Shown here in pieces: positions 1 to 13,944 of a stretch of DNA of 64,000 nt. The notes beneath the pieces are model-generated. The model saw nothing but the letters and a program-made list of their open reading frames with translations, had not been told where the DNA came from and ran no database searches. The position numbers were made by a program, and so were the translations under genes. Within the stretch, counting starts at the first letter, position 1. Each line of letters begins with the position of its first letter. Source of the DNA: Schistocephalus solidus (taxonomy: Eukaryota; Platyhelminthes; Cestoda; Diphyllobothriidea; Diphyllobothriidae); contig WEDG01002121.1 in NCBI GenBank assembly GCA_017591395.1, positions 1 through 64,000 on the forward strand. Reading direction: 5' to 3'.

Positions 1-106
<106 letters not shown>

Positions 107-399
107 TCACCGATTTTATTGAGCTTATCATTACTCGATGCATGACATTGTGGATTATCGATGACCAACGATAACAACGAATAAAGACCGATCTGACAAT
201 CTTGCAACACGGGCCAGCCTGAAAATTGAAACAGCATGCGATTCTGGTCAGTGTTCTACTGGTGATTCATCCTTATACAAGTCGACAGGAATGTTGTTAT
301 ATTGCAAACATGCCAGAATTATCAGCAACACAACAACAATTCTAGAGCAGCTGATTGGGATCAGCAGTCTTTCGTCTTCCTTTCTCGTTAGCTGCAAAA

Positions 400-980
400 T
401 TCATTCGCAACCTCGAAGTTATGTGGAACTTCACGGTTTTCGAAATTTGAATCATAAATTAACAGAGTTCCGAACAGCCCGCATTCGTATTGATCACCGT
501 TTTTTTGTGTTTGCTGCCGATTAAGATGTGATAAGTTGCTGTATTAGTAAACTTGTTATTGCCTTCATTTCAGAAGCGATAATGCTTAGTGCCCGAACAA
601 TTCAGTAACCAGTCAGATTAGCACCACTGGTTTCATACTGGAATCGTTAATTTTCTTTTGGTGTTTTATACCAAAGACGTTATCAGCTATGGCGTTCTTT
701 GTGACGAACACCATTGCTTTTGGTGTTGTATTCAGCTTTCTTCTTAGCGATGATACTACCAGAGAAGTTTCTGTCACAGCGATCTTCAATAGATTCAGCA
801 GCTCTGGCACTTCTTTCGCGGTATTTCCGTTGTTCGAGAACGAAGCCTTTAACATAGAGGTTAATAACAAGATGATTTGTCTTTTCGTACTGATGACTGA
901 CAACTCTTCTTTTCATTCGATACGCGGCGATAAACATGGTTTGTCGTGGACGTTGACGTGTTACTCCGCTTCATTTGGCC
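400..980 (-). pseudogene. Mirror remnant of the Merlin-type transposase
   Basis: By interpolation along the palindrome this interval should mirror the transposase remnant at 27392-28150. A minus-strand frame at 613-903 supports it. That frame contains KEVPEL followed by an RKLNTTPK-like stretch, matching KEVPEL and GKLNAAPK in the right-arm copy. The frame is otherwise badly scrambled and lacks the recognisable DDE core. It is a duplicate of a dead element rather than an independent gene. The exact ends are estimates. Confidence 0.5.
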
Positions 981-3900
981 GAGAGTTATGGCGAAGACTG
1001 GTCTTTTTCGTTCGTCGCTTGTTCATACCCATGAACACTGTTCATTTTCACCGTCATATATACCGGCCGGTTTTATCATATCATCACGATTTGTCTTTCA
1101 TTTACTCATTACCTGATTCTGGTCGTTAGCCAGCAGCTGACGTACGCAACTGATAGTAGGAAAATTATGGTATTCGATCGTTTTTCAGACTTTGCTGCAG
1201 TTTTGAAAGCATGAACTTAAAGCAATAAAACTTTTCTCGATGGGAAGAAAGAAATTTCGCGGAAGATTTCCATGTCACTGTAAAATGTTGTGTGAAAGAT
1301 GGCAGAAATTAACGGAAAGTATACTCGTTACGATTGGGGATTTCGTTGGCATGATGCAGATTCTCCAACGAAATTAATGCAGAATGACCGTCGATTCGAT
1401 GCAGCTGAATGAAAATAATCAAAATTGTTAACGCAGAGTGATGTGAAGAACACTACAGCAATAACAGAATTGATGGAATAGCAAAATTTCTTTATTTATC
1501 AATCAAATACCTGGTTCCAACATTGCCAACAGAGTGATTAAGCCGCGTCGAACTATCAACACGAAGACAAAATTTCCAGATATGCTTGTGATTTTAGATA
1601 CACTTCAGTTTTGCCATCTTCAGCAGTCAGCGACGTTTTCATCTTATATCAACTAAAATTAGGTGTCTCTTGGATTGGCTAGGCCTTTTGCGTATCTGGT
1701 GATAGCTTTCAGCTGAATGAAGCTTACGACAAATGTTTTGAGCTGTTCGTCGTATTATGATTAATTGTCTTTTCTCGTCCACAACAGGTACCGAGTGATA
1801 ACGGTCAAAATCTGTCAATAGTGGATATCGTGATTCGGAAAGCCCGATTTGAAATTGCAGCATTACCGCAAAAGGTCAATTTTGCCGATGGCGAAGGCTT
1901 CGTCACAGCAGCTGCGTATAAACAAACCTGCCATTCATATTTCACCATTTTGGTTGCTGCTGCGAGTACCTCAATTGTGATTGAGCTCAGTTGTCATTTT
2001 ACGCGAAGAACGCTTGAAATGAAAATCCTTTGACCTCTGGCGTCGAAAATTCGACATGACGGAAGACTTCGAGGAACATTATATTTCATTCGCAAGTTAT
2101 TTCATCCGATGAGTCAACATAATAACAGCGATTCATTCTTCGCGCCCAAAATTGATATTTCATTCGTTATTCCAGATACAACCGTAAGTAATAAGTCGTA
2201 ACAAATCTCTTTGGTCATAGTTTTGCGTTTGTTTCATTATCAAAAACTTTCAGGTTTTCATTTGCAATAATAATTTCATTGGCGGATTGCGATCATTGAC
2301 GGAGTCCCGCAATTCACATCAGATTATCGACTCATCAGCTCGGCCGGTATCGATCGAGCGGACATGCGACAGCTATCATTAAAGCGATTCCTGAAAGAAT
2401 GAAAAGTTTCGACGCGCCATTTCAACACGCATTACAACTTTCGCATAGAAAGTTAAAACCGTAGCGCCCAGCCCCAGGTCTGTATTGTCAGGCAATTATT
2501 AAAACCCGTGAATTAACATTACCATTAGTCTTTGCGTTCTCATCGCCAGCATACTTACGAATTTTAGAAATACTTTAAAACTAGTAGTTCGGTAAGATCA
2601 ACCGCAAATAGCGAAGCTGCGATAAATAAGTTTGATCAATCATCCGAAGAAGAGTTTAATCAGCGGTTACCAGTTATCGCACGCATGGAACTACCACCGT
2701 CCTCATAATGGTTTTGCTTTCGTTCTTTCACCAACCAGTTCATACCACGATCTTCATAGGACGTATTAGCGGAAGCATTCCAAAATATAGTCGAAGCTTC
2801 GATCTTCCTTCGGGATGTCAATACGGATTCCCGAGAAGTGTTTAGTGCCAGATCTATGGCGCGAGCTGCCAACATTCAATCGAAAGTGCCGCAGACGTCA
2901 GAAAGGCATTTATTATTGGTTCAGTTATATCGAGTATGTCCTGCTTCAGTTTCGTTCGATAGTTTTATCTCCGATCTACGCCGATGACGCCAATCATTTA
3001 AACGATCTGAAGATCATCGCATATCAGCTGATCGATATCGTCAAACCATGTAATAACGTTATTCGAAAGTTTGAATACCGATCGAGATTCGATTATCTGA
3101 TTTAGCCACCACGGACGCCGCAACAAATAATGGAATATCATGACCACCGTTGATACCGTTGATACGGCAGTTCTGTCGAATACTGGGGAGTTTTTTTCAT
3201 CGTTCGTTTTCAACTTTCGTTCATTGAGCAGCCATTCCTCGTCATCGATATTGTTCATTTTGATAATAATACCGTACGTAATATTAGATTGCGACCACCA
3301 CATTCTTCCTCAAATATGTCGACACGATACGGTGGAAGACGTTTTTCGACGATCTTCAGAGCATCGAACGATGAATATACCAACAATAAAGACTGTAGAA
3401 AGAATAGTAGCGGTCGGTTCCTACCAGCAATGTTCACCGTTCATTCTGATATTGAATGCCAGATTGCCGGGTAATCGGTCGAGGAAGTTCTATATCGCAA
3501 CGACATGTTTGAGTGTCCGTTGATTAGTGATATCGAATTTAACGTCGCTTCAGTTCGACGCCCGTTTGCCGCATTGATGGTTAACGTTCTGTCTTCGAGT
3601 TGGGAAATATCAAAACAACCGACCGAAACGCATCAACGGCGAATCCAGCCTTCGGAATAGCCAATACCAGTTGACGTTCGGTTTTGAAGGTGAGAGGGTT
3701 CACTTGAGTCATGACTGGCTGCCGGCATTCGCGATGATTGACAGACAAACCACCAATACCAGAAGATAATAAAGTTTGCGGAAAACCGTACCGATCATGA
3801 AGACGCCCAAAATGGTATCAACATGACGACCAAAAGTTAGCCGCATTCTCGATTAAACAAAGAGGCTTGAAATCAACGGCGAAATAATAACGACGCGTCA

Positions 3901-4849
3901 ATAAAAAACGCCATTGTTGCCGCACCATAAAAATGGTGAAGCCATTTCAAAGTCCGCCAGCGGTTTATTTGATTACGTACGCAGACCATTAAGCACGAGG
4001 AATTAAACGCCTATTTGGACAGTTAAAAGCGCGTTATAAACTCAAAAATAGTATAGTCAGATTATTTTCAGGCGAAAATTATCGTTTTGAAGACCGAATA
4101 GCTCGGGTGAAAGTCGATATAGACGATGGGTGATAGGCGTTCACGAACGTTTAAAGCGTTAATCAACTGGTCGAAAATCAATGTTGAACTTCATATCGTT
4201 CCATGCGGTAAAGGTTGGTGTTGGCATTTCAATGTATAAAATAGCATTTGTGCTGGTGTCCAGAGCTAAGTTACCCGTTGACATTCAAAGTCGCCTAACG
4301 CTATCGAAGCCGATACATTAAATGTGCTTTGATTAAAGGAGGCCGTTTTAGCGTGGCGCCTTAATGCCGATTATCCCACAGAATGTTTGTTATATAAGCC
4401 AATACGATGCCACCCTGGCGCAAGCATTAAAGGTAAGAATGCCGCGTCAGTATGGTCTGCTTCAGATGGTCACCTTGCATTCTCGCATAAATTGCCCGTA
4501 TTTTGTGAAAGCGCGAACGAACATTAGCCTTTACAGTACCCGAGTAGAAAATTTATCTTCACCAAATATTACCGAAGGAAGACCGTTTGCTTCAAAGCTC
4601 ATCGCGAAATCGGCCCGCAGATTTATTCGTCGGAAGGCGTCATTGAACAGTTATCACGATTTAGCGCACAAAGACTGACCAACATTCCTGCGAAAGAGAA
4701 GACAAGCCATAGCCTTCAATGACGTGAAGATGCCGTACGACTTCATAAAACAACAAAGCTGCAAGCAGCAGATAGATAGAAGCGATTTTCGAGGTCCAAA
4801 AACACCACCATAACAAACATTACGTCGAAAGTCACCGCCTGCGTACTGA

Positions 4850-6600
4850 TAAAGATCATTTCGCCATCACGGAAAAGTAGGCGCCGCTTCTGTTCCGCCA
4901 TTTTGAATTTTAAGGAGAGCGAAAACGTGAAAATAAATGCAAAAAACCAATATTTAGCAGGCACTTTACTGCGCAGTTTTTCGCACACGAGCGAAATAGG
5001 CGCATCAGCTGTTTCGAATGCGGATTAAGCCGCATCGCAAATCAATATTAGCAACTGCGCCAACAGCACGCTCGCAATTTTCACACCGCGCCTGGCGCAG
5101 TATCTTCATTCGACCATGAACATACGGGCATTTGAAAAATTGAAGCCAGCTCAGTACCTGCACAAAGTCACTGCGCTAAAGATTCGCGCTCCGGAAGTTC
5201 AAAACCGCACCACCATTGTCGAACACTTGAGACGGTACTTTTGAGCAAAGACTTCGAAGAACTAACCATCATCATATACTTCAGTCGATTGATGCATCTT
5301 CGACGGCAAAACCGAGCGCGAGATCGGTTCAGTTCGCGAGCATGGCATCAATGCTTCGAAGTGATCACCGTCTGTCAATACCAGCCATAAAGACAAACAG
5401 CTCGAAACCTCGGCAGATATTAAATCGTCAAACATAATCGTTCAACTTTGCGCAAAGCGAATGAATATCGGCGCCAGGTTTGCTTACCAAAACAGCAGTT
5501 ATGGCAAATGTTCAGTGCTACCGAACGTCAACGTCGCCGGCAACTTCGTCGGTTTTCAGTCATGATACGTTTTCCTTATCGCGCCGGATCGCGCTTCTGT
5601 TGCTCATAAGCCTGTGGTTACTGCGCGTCGTATTCACTCGCACACTTTCGGCCGCGCAAACCGAACAGTTCACCAGGTTACCTGCGTAAAGTCGAAACAG
5701 CATTTATTTGCAGAACTCATTTAGCCTGGTTCCGGACGATTGCTGGTTATCGTATTTGGCGAACGACGGTAACCGATCATTAATAAAACAATATGTTATC
5801 GATCAGAGCGAGATTATAAAATTCCGTAAGATATTTTAGACAAAGTCATCAGAAAGTTTGCACGTCATTTGAGCTCGCAGTAGCAGATCGCTTCGAGTAA
5901 CAAGCGTTTTTCTCTATTACCTTCATAGTCTGCGCCAAATTAAACATAAGGGTTTTCTGTTGGTCACAGCAAAATACATCTTCGTAATACCTGATAGAAC
6001 ACGCCGAAAGCAGTACTATGAAAGTTATATTAATCAAAATGTTTCGTCTCGAATATCTACCCGTATTTCTTTACCATACCAGAAATGCAGGCTTCAACCA
6101 TGCCTGGTTCATTTTCAAGATGGCATATAAATTTACTGATGAATTTAGCTTCCGTATTTTATACCGTAGTGAGAAATGTAATTTATGTCATTACGGTGCC
6201 TACCGAATGCCAATAACAAAATTGAAACGATGATTATAAAATGCGCATAAGGAAACATATTTCACGCATTTTCACAAAATGCATTGAAAGATTTATAGAG
6301 ATATCGAAAATCACCGAAAACCACGCGAAAATGTAAGTATCTTCACACCGCGATTTTTAAGACGCCCGAAAATATGATGGAGTTGTGCCAGCATTTCGCA
6401 TTCGATCTAATATGATTGTGACGCATGATTGTCAATCTTTCAAAACCGGTAAAATATCTTTCTGTCAAAAATACATTGCTGTTCTCGTTACCGACATAAA
6501 TTCTGTTACTGTTGTGTTAGTCTGTCGTCTTTCCTCATTACTACTTCAGTACTCACGTTCTCGGCCTAACTCGAAAAAGTAATTTGTCATCTCTGACGTA
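4850..6600 (-). repeat. Best-preserved stretch of the left arm (mirror of 20380-22440)
   Basis: The reverse complement of this block can be followed almost word for word into the right arm. Shared landmarks include ATCATGCGTCACAATC, CGATATCTCTATAAATC, AAATGACGTGCAAAC, TCTAAAATATCTTACGG against TCTAAAATATCTTGGG, and ATGAGTTCTGCAAATAAA. The coding-looking frame at 21348-21676 in the right arm is destroyed here. This block is the clearest proof that the left 12 kb are a degraded copy and not foreign DNA. Confidence 0.88.
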
Positions 6601-8879
6601 AAGGTTTTCGATTTATACGATTGAAATTCCTTAACAGCCACGATCGGTTATGTATCTACGTTCAGCAAACAGCCATCAATGAAGCTCGCGGTTAGTATCA
6701 TAATGAATTAAATACGACGGTGTCAAGGTAGACTGGAACGGTTTATTGCCGTTGTCGTCACATACCAACTCGCGACGGCAGATGCCTCGAGACTGGCACC
6801 CGCTTGTTCAAAACCATATCATTCGACAAACTACGTTTTACCGAAGTCGAATAATCATGCCATCTACAAAGCCATTTCCGGAATTTATAGGCCATTGCAA
6901 TCAATACAAACGTCTTACGAAGTTCATTTTGAAAGCGGTGTTTCGAGTACGGGTGAAAGCGCATCAGCGAAACACCAGACGATCAGCGTCAATCAATACG
7001 AAATATCGATTACGAGAACGACCAACCATCGACGAATACGAGCAACGCAAGTTCCGTATTCTTTATCGAGCGTACGCATGGAAACACGCTGAAAAGAGAT
7101 TCACCGACGGTCACCGAAACACTAATTACCGTCATTCCGAAATAACGTCAGCAATGACGTCGCCTTCGTTATTATGAATCATCAGCCGACACAAAACCCG
7201 AAAGACGTATCGGCCGTCAACATCCCACCGGTGTTGTTAGCATTATACGATAATCTTTCCAGTAGAAACAATCACATTCAAAACCACCATTAACACTGGT
7301 CGGTGTCACGCCGAAATTGCTCAGTCAGCGTCGCACACCGATACCGGAAACAAACTCCCGATGCGTTATCGATACGTTTTCAACGCAAGTCCTCTAGGGG
7401 ATCAGTCGCAACTGAAGATACGATCATCTGGCATAAGTACCAGTCGGTCGTTCGCATTTCGTCTTCGCTTCGACCCCGACTTATCGCGAACGTTAGACGT
7501 TATCAGTCAACGTTCTTCCATTCGTTCATCAACGTGGTTCGAAACGATCTTCCGATGATCATATCCGACGCGGAAAAATCATCGCTGATTTTCAACGAGA
7601 TCGCCGGTTATTGAAGTTGCGATTCGAGTATTTCATCTTATAGATGTACCATTGAAGATGAATCAATTCAACAGGTTATTGTTATTCCGCGTTCAGCCGC
7701 GTTTGTACCATCCTTTCTTGAAATTCGTTCGTCAACCGATTTGTAATAAATGGTCGATCGAAACGAACAGGTTGTTAATTGTCAGCACATCATTCGTTCA
7801 TTGTATCGCCCATTTGTTATACGCTCAGTATCGGCGTCCGAAATCTGTTAAAACGATGAAACTTCGAAGCCCGGTATTGGAATAATACGACCAACGCATT
7901 AAGTTTATTACCGCCTAGCGAACTTCAATTTGTTCGAAACGCCGTTTTATTGTGGAACGATTATCAGTTCTGCGCTCCATTCACGTTAAAACCAATAATC
8001 ACAGCGAAATCGCCGTTTATCGTTACCCGCCTGTTAATAACGATTATTCACGTTCCTGTCCGTGCCGAGAGGATCGATGTTACTATTTCGCGAAGTTACA
8101 CCGTTCGTTAAATTCACGAATCGGTTTGAACGAGGTTCGACCGCCGCATTCGAGTGTTTATTACCGTAAGCGCATCATGTTGTCGACAAAAGATGGTCGG
8201 AGATCGAATGCCATCGCCGACACCGTCACCAACCGAAGTTAGCGTCATCTCTTGCCGTTCGAGGTCAACTCGACATTTGGTATCATCACCATAATACCAG
8301 CCAGACGGTCATAGCGAAAAGATCACCGCCCGTTGTATAACATATATCCAAACAGGTATCTTCGCAGTCATCGCCAGAAGCAGCCGCAGAAACATGTAAC
8401 ATATCAGCCATTCCTTCCAGGTCGTCAGTAAAAAGCGTAAACAATTTAAAATTCCGCGAACGCAACCATACACTGAACACCAATAAATCGACATATATCG
8501 ATTGACTCGACGCCACCAGAAAGCTACGAACGGAAGATAGCGTCATTTCAAACATTCAATTGTGCCGCTTTAAACGGCAATCAAGCGAAGATTTAGATGT
8601 ACCCTTTGCTATAACTTACGACGTTTTCTTTCAGACGTTCATTTTTCTCTGGCAATTAGTATCGCGGTATGCGAAGTTCGCAACAGCGAATGGCCAGTTT
8701 CAGTTATCCGCAACTACTGCGGCAGATTTTATCAAATGGCGTGACTTCATTTCGACAATAAATAGAAGCGCTAACGCATGAACAATCGCCGGAAAACACG
8801 AAATTGGCAACCACGGCGTCGTCATGATGAAAGGAACAGAGCAATCCAGCAGTCATCCAGATAAATATGTATTGCGTTC

Positions 8880-9160
8880 CCTTTGTTAAAATTTTGTTAA
8901 TGTAATAACATGGTATACCGTTCAATTGAATTTATTCGACGCGCCAATTTATTAGTCACAAATACAAAAGAAATTTAACATACGAAATTCCGGGCTTCTG
9001 CAGTTTTGTAAAAGGTAATACTTACATACCTTCAAGTTTTACCGACTATTACCGAAAGTTTGCTTCTGACGGTGATCATCACCGGTATACTTGCCCGATT
9101 TGGCGGGTTCGAATATATGCGCAACGGATCAGCAATCGCAGAACAAAGACATCACGCATT
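8880..9160 (-). repeat. Mirror of interspersed repeat R1 (16900-17170)
   Basis: The reverse complement carries TTTGTATTTGTGACTAATAA followed by a TATACCAT and ATTACATTAACAAAA series. The same words appear in the same order at about 17080-17150. The right-arm sequence belongs to an interspersed family that has a second copy at 33490-34390, so this block also ties the odd left arm to the host genome's own repeats. Confidence 0.8.
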
Positions 9161-12100
9161 TTAATAATAAAGTAAAAGGAAATTCCTTTCGCTCGAAGAT
9201 AGCGGCGTCATCAGCGTCAGTGAGTTGAACATTTCGCTTTAAGTTTTCGATGGCTCGTATTTGAATTCAAATGCTATCGAAAATCACAGAAAAAATGTTC
9301 ACTTAGTTCAGCGATGCGTCTGCTCCTTTATTCATTTTCAAGCACCAAACGGTTCTTTTCAGCGTAGCATCCAGTTGCGAACATTACCATGCACCTAAAC
9401 GCACTTTGAACTTCGTTTCACAGTGAATGGTCGCATGTGCGGCATGAATGGGGCCGGTTACTGTTAGTCAACGCCCAACACCACCGGTTTTGTACAAACG
9501 CGTGAGTTAAAACTGAAGGACAACGGTAATGGTCAGCAATACCGCAGTCTGCGCATCATTTGGTCGTCTTCGAGGCGCTGCACGCGAAGTGCTTCCGTAT
9601 CGAGGGCCGCAACCTGAAATACTGTCGCGGTTTTGTGGCCGGAAGTCAGCCGCAGGCCGTAACAATCGTTCACGATGATATTCAATTTATGGTTAAAACG
9701 TTCATTGCGATTTGTGATGTGTCGCACGCCACCGATTAAAGCCAGCGTCTTCGTTTGTCAGAACCTGTTTATGTATCATACGCCTTAACTAGTCAGCACC
9801 ATCGTAAACCGTCGATGCTTTGCAACACCAGAAGTTAACTTCGTTGCGAGACGGTGATCATGACTCGGTGATGCCTTCGAGCTGTTGCTTTGAGAAGCGC
9901 AGCAAAGTCAAGCCGAAGTACCGAAAGCACTGCCATTGGTAAACCGTTCTTTGCTCGCGAATAACAGGCTCAGCAGTACTACGTAAGCTTAACCCGCAGG
10001 CCTGACACCAAAACTTCCGTATTCCTCGAAAAATTCGAAGTAAAACGGCTGACAAAGCCGAGGTGTACCGGTGCTCGCAATCATTGCTTCCTCGCCGTCA
10101 TCAGCGGGATTTAAAACCGCCGCATGTGCAATCGTTAGCCTGAAAGAAACATGAATAACTGTCACAAATGGGCTGTCTTCAAACCTTCCGAGGTGTCTCG
10201 CGCTGGCGCAAAATCGCTTGCTACAGCGAAAATAACCCGCATAGTGAGAAGTCTTCGGTTCGAATTTCGGTCTCGACGGCATCATGTAACAGCCTGGATA
10301 CAACCAGAGAAGATGAAAACCGTCCTTTAACAATACGAGCGCGCAGCAATCCTCCTGATATAAAAGCAAAGAAGCCGGTATTGTTTCACGAGATTTCGCA
10401 ATGCAATCCTCCTATACGTGGATGTTCAACGACAGCATGCCATCGCTGGCGTAAAAATTGTCGGTAGATTGCGTGCATTGAGTAGTCGGCAATACTCGGT
10501 AGGCAAAGTTCAGGAAATAAAAAGAAGCATTAATCGATGCACATCCAGCATTCGCCATATTAAAATGTAAGTTCCAGTTGACCCAATGTCAAACAGCGTC
10601 GAATTACAGGTTGCTCGTGCGATGTTTGCTGTTCTCAAAAGACCACCATAAGCCAGATTCACGATCTCCATTCACTTCGGTGATAAACGAATCATAGACC
10701 ACATGTTCGATACATTGCGTTCGAGGTGACAGAGCAAGATTCATCATTGTCGTGAATGTCCCGGCGCTTCGACTCCCGCACTGTTCACCGATCGTTGATG
10801 ACGCTGACGTTTGTGTTCGTTCGTTGCAATTTCGCTAAACATACCGCAGCACTCGTCACGTTCTAGTGACAGGTTGAGCGTTCGACGGCTCGGCTGTCGG
10901 GAATCACTATGCCATGCAAGCTCACCGAGTGTTTGCTGACGTTAATGCATGAACGAAACCGAAGATTTCATATACGAACTCTCTTGAGCCATGTCATAAG
11001 CGGCAGTATGGCGTACGTTTAACCGTGGATTGCGTAATACGCAGTGATTTACCGGCAAGTTTGAATACCCAATGGCTGATCAAACACGAGCCAGCCCGTT
11101 TAGCTATAATATGCCGTTCTGGCGGCACTTATTACGGGGCATTGCCGTTAAAGCTGGCAGTTTTCCTTTAATATTAAGATAGTAGCTGGCGGATTTCCGA
11201 GGTCGGTACAACACCTTAGCGACCGCTCAAAGTCGCTGCTCGTCATTTCAGTAGCAAGACCGAATGAAAAGTGAGTTCGCAGCAGAAAACACGGAGCAAC
11301 GCCGACAAGTATTTATTTATTTGCCAAACTCCCGCAAAGCCATCAGGCAGCATCATAATTAATTAAATACGTTCGCCATATCTCGATGTTAATCAATACG
11401 GAATTTCTAATCTAAAATCTTCGCATTGAAGTACGGTGGTTTTCATCTCTAAACGCCAGCGTGATGGTAGACGATCTGAACATTCGAAATCGAACACATT
11501 GAAAACAAAACTGCCATTCATGATCGGTCAAAGCCCAGGAGATGCATTCGACAACGAACATTAAAGATTGCTTACATCCTTTTTTCTATAAAAGACATTT
11601 CACTTTATTAATAAACAGCGAAGTTGGGGACAGAGGGAACAGAACTCCGTTTACAGATAGCTTTTGCGCCTGGTTCAAGGTTAGACGTCCTTATGCTGGG
11701 AAAGTTATGATGTATGGTTGCCAACGCTTTACCGGCGACCGACAGTATGGCCGTTTCAACAGACATACATCGAGAACCTGGCTTAGAGATTAAGGTTATT
11801 GTTGTATTGCTTACGGTTGTGTTTGCCGTTGCCCAAGCGTTGTGAAAGCGTTACCAAGGTTTCGCTCGCTTACCGTTTGTACAAGCGCCGATTGTATTAA
11901 CGTTCGTTTTGATATTAAGCCGCGGTGGTTACGGTTACGGGCAGTTTGGTCAATAGCGATCGCCCATAAGCAGTGGCGTTTTCTACCTGCTCGTGTCCGC
12001 ACATACAGATATAAGCGTTGCCTCAGTTACGCCATTCACTTAACACGAATGGGAATGAGCTGATATTCGATGCAGTCTTTGGCGATTCGATTCGATCCGG

Positions 12101-12373
12101 ACGCTGTACTTCAGTCAGATGCCTTTTCAACATTGGCGGTGGGTCAGCAGTTTTGATTGAATAGCTTCACGTGTGGCCGATTGAATGAGTTCGACCTAAG
12201 AGTTGTTCGCCTGAGTCATCGCCAGCATTCCGTTCGTTCTTCAACGCATAAGTGGAATCACCGAGGTGTTGCACCAGCGTTCGTGAAATTGGTGGCGTAA
12301 ATAGCCGGAAAATTGTTGCTGGAATACGTTGAAATTCTTCGCTCGCGATGATTCGAAAGTGCTGGCTGACGGA

Positions 12374-12478
12374 AAAGAGTTCTGATTTGCACGCCTTCTG
12401 GGAGCTGATTGACTCCCGCTTTCGTTTTCTACTATTTGCATCGTCTCCCAAACTTTTTTTCCGTCCAGCCAACACTTT
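12374..12478. repeat. Apex hairpin of the giant palindrome
   Basis: The innermost symmetric element is a GGGAG/CTCCC stem at about 12399-12418 around a short loop. Outward from it, GGCTGACGGAAAA on the left pairs with TTTTCCGTCCAGCC on the right, and then the two long arms begin. The near absence of a unique spacer is typical both of fold-back (hairpin) reads and of palindromes formed by template switching. The exact centre cannot be fixed to the base because of indels between the arms. Confidence 0.75.
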
Positions 12479-12954
12479 CAGGTCGAAATTCTTAGCAGGC
12501 GAGAGGGGTGCAAGCAGTAATTAGCCTACAACAATTTTCCGGCTTCTGAACACGCGCCTGCCTTACGCACCAATTTTCACAGACGCTAGTTGCGAGCCTC
12601 CGAGGTCAATTCCACCCCCGCGGTAAATAAGTTCGACAGAGGTGTGGGGGGGGGACAGGTTGTAACGATGAGCTCAAGGCGAGATTTAACTCTTAGGTCG
12701 GGCCCCACCAATCCGTCTGAAGGCTCCATTTCTAGTGGCCTCTACTGATTGTCAACCGCACGTGGCTGGTGTCAACCACATCCCAAAACACTTTATTACC
12801 CGCCCGGTGTTTGAAGGGCGCTATGTCCCCACGACAGGCCCACGGGCACATTATACTCGGATCGAATCGGATCACATAGGATTGCATCGGATAATGTCAT
12901 TCCATTTCAGTATTTAAAGTAGATGGCGTAGCTGATTAAGGGGAACCAGCCTCT

Positions 12955-13343
12955 CGATAAAGATGCCTTGTATGGCCGCCTAAAGAGGACACAGGCATAG
13001 GAACCGCTCCGCCCACTTAAAATAGGCGACCTTGTGATAAATACCCGTAGGGTAAATACTCCCATGTCTTAACCCTACCACCAAGCCTAATATAAAACTG
13101 AACGTTAGCCCTAATCTTAACACTTGCCCTTCCATAAACCTAAACCCTACAGTTAAAACGAACCAAAACCTTAAACCTTAACATACTCCTAACCTTAAGG
13201 CTAACCTTAAACCTAACCATAAACTTAGCTCTAACAATAACCTTAATCCTAAACCAAGGTTCTCCGGAATTGGCCGCAAAACCACATGTATTGTGGGAGG
13301 TTCCTATGTCCTGTTAAGGCGGCCATACGCGGCATCCTTACCG
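12955..13343. repeat. Nested inverted repeat enclosing degenerate AACCYTAA DNA
   Basis: The left arm (12955-13015) contains GATGCC..TATGGCCGCC, then AGGACA and CATAGGAACC. The right arm (13293-13343) contains GGTTCCTATGTCCTG, then GGCGGCCATAC and GGCATCCTTACC. The outer 26 positions agree at about 22, and the arms differ by small indels. Between them, about 13067-13260 is a degenerate array of AACCCTAA, AACCTTAA and CCTAAACC units. This looks like a small foldback or MITE-like element carrying telomere-like or minisatellite sequence. No open frame is supported. Confidence 0.7.
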
Positions 13344-13374
13344 GTCAAAAATTGCAGGAGGATTACCCATTTCA

Positions 13375-13475
13375 GTGTCCTAAACCTTATAATAAGCCTA
13401 ACTCAAACGTTAACCCAACCATACATCTGCCCATAACCCCAACACTAAGTTTAAAGCGATCCCAACCTTGAACCA
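13375..13475 (+). repeat. Second degenerate AACCYTAA tract
   Basis: Spaced CCTAAACC, GCCTAACTC, GTTAACCCAACC and CCATAACCCC words repeat with a period near 11-13 bases. It follows the nested inverted repeat and is followed by GCAGGTGGTTCCTGTTCCC, a word that recurs in variant form at about 40950-40970 and 52895-52910. That suggests one dispersed family. Confidence 0.55.
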
Positions 13476-13944
13476 AATTACCATGGAAATTAACACAAAG
13501 CTATCTGTAAAGCAGGTGGTTCCTGTTCCCCTCTGTCCCAACTTAACTTTTCCACTGATTTGTGGAGGAGTTTATAAAGTAAAATATCTTTTATAGAAAA
13601 CAAGTTCATAAAATGTCCTGTCTTGTGTTCGTTTGGTAACAGATTACGTCTCCTGGAACTTTGTGATCGAATGAATGGCAGTTTTTTGTTTTCAAATGTG
13701 TTCCGAACTCCGAATGATTTTAAAGTCAATCTACCATCACAGCAACGTTTAGAGTTCGAAAACTACCGGCTGTTACTTTCAATGCAGAGACAGCCATACG
13801 TTATTCTAGGCCGTTAGGAAGATTCCATGTGAGGTTGGCATACTTTTACAATGGATATGAGCATGAATAAAAAGCAGCTAGGACGCTATTTGAATGAAAA
13901 TTAAAGGACTGCGTACTTATTAACCAGACTGAGAGCACAGGTGC

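Noticed and set aside
6746..8242. Row of plus-strand open frames (143, 103, 77 and 96 codons) as a gene cluster
   Set aside because: They lie in the degraded palindrome arm, show no domain and no consistent start context, and are not conserved in the right arm.
1200..12400. Possible foreign (bacterial or viral) insert, because of CG-rich, gene-like texture
   Set aside because: The reverse complement aligns in order with the neighbouring 16 kb, including the host's own repeat families, and no frame resembles a bacterial or viral protein.
13067..13475. True telomere or subtelomere
   Set aside because: The units are degenerate AACCCTAA/AACCTTAA words, not a uniform TTAGGG array, and sit inside an inverted-repeat element with sequence on both sides.
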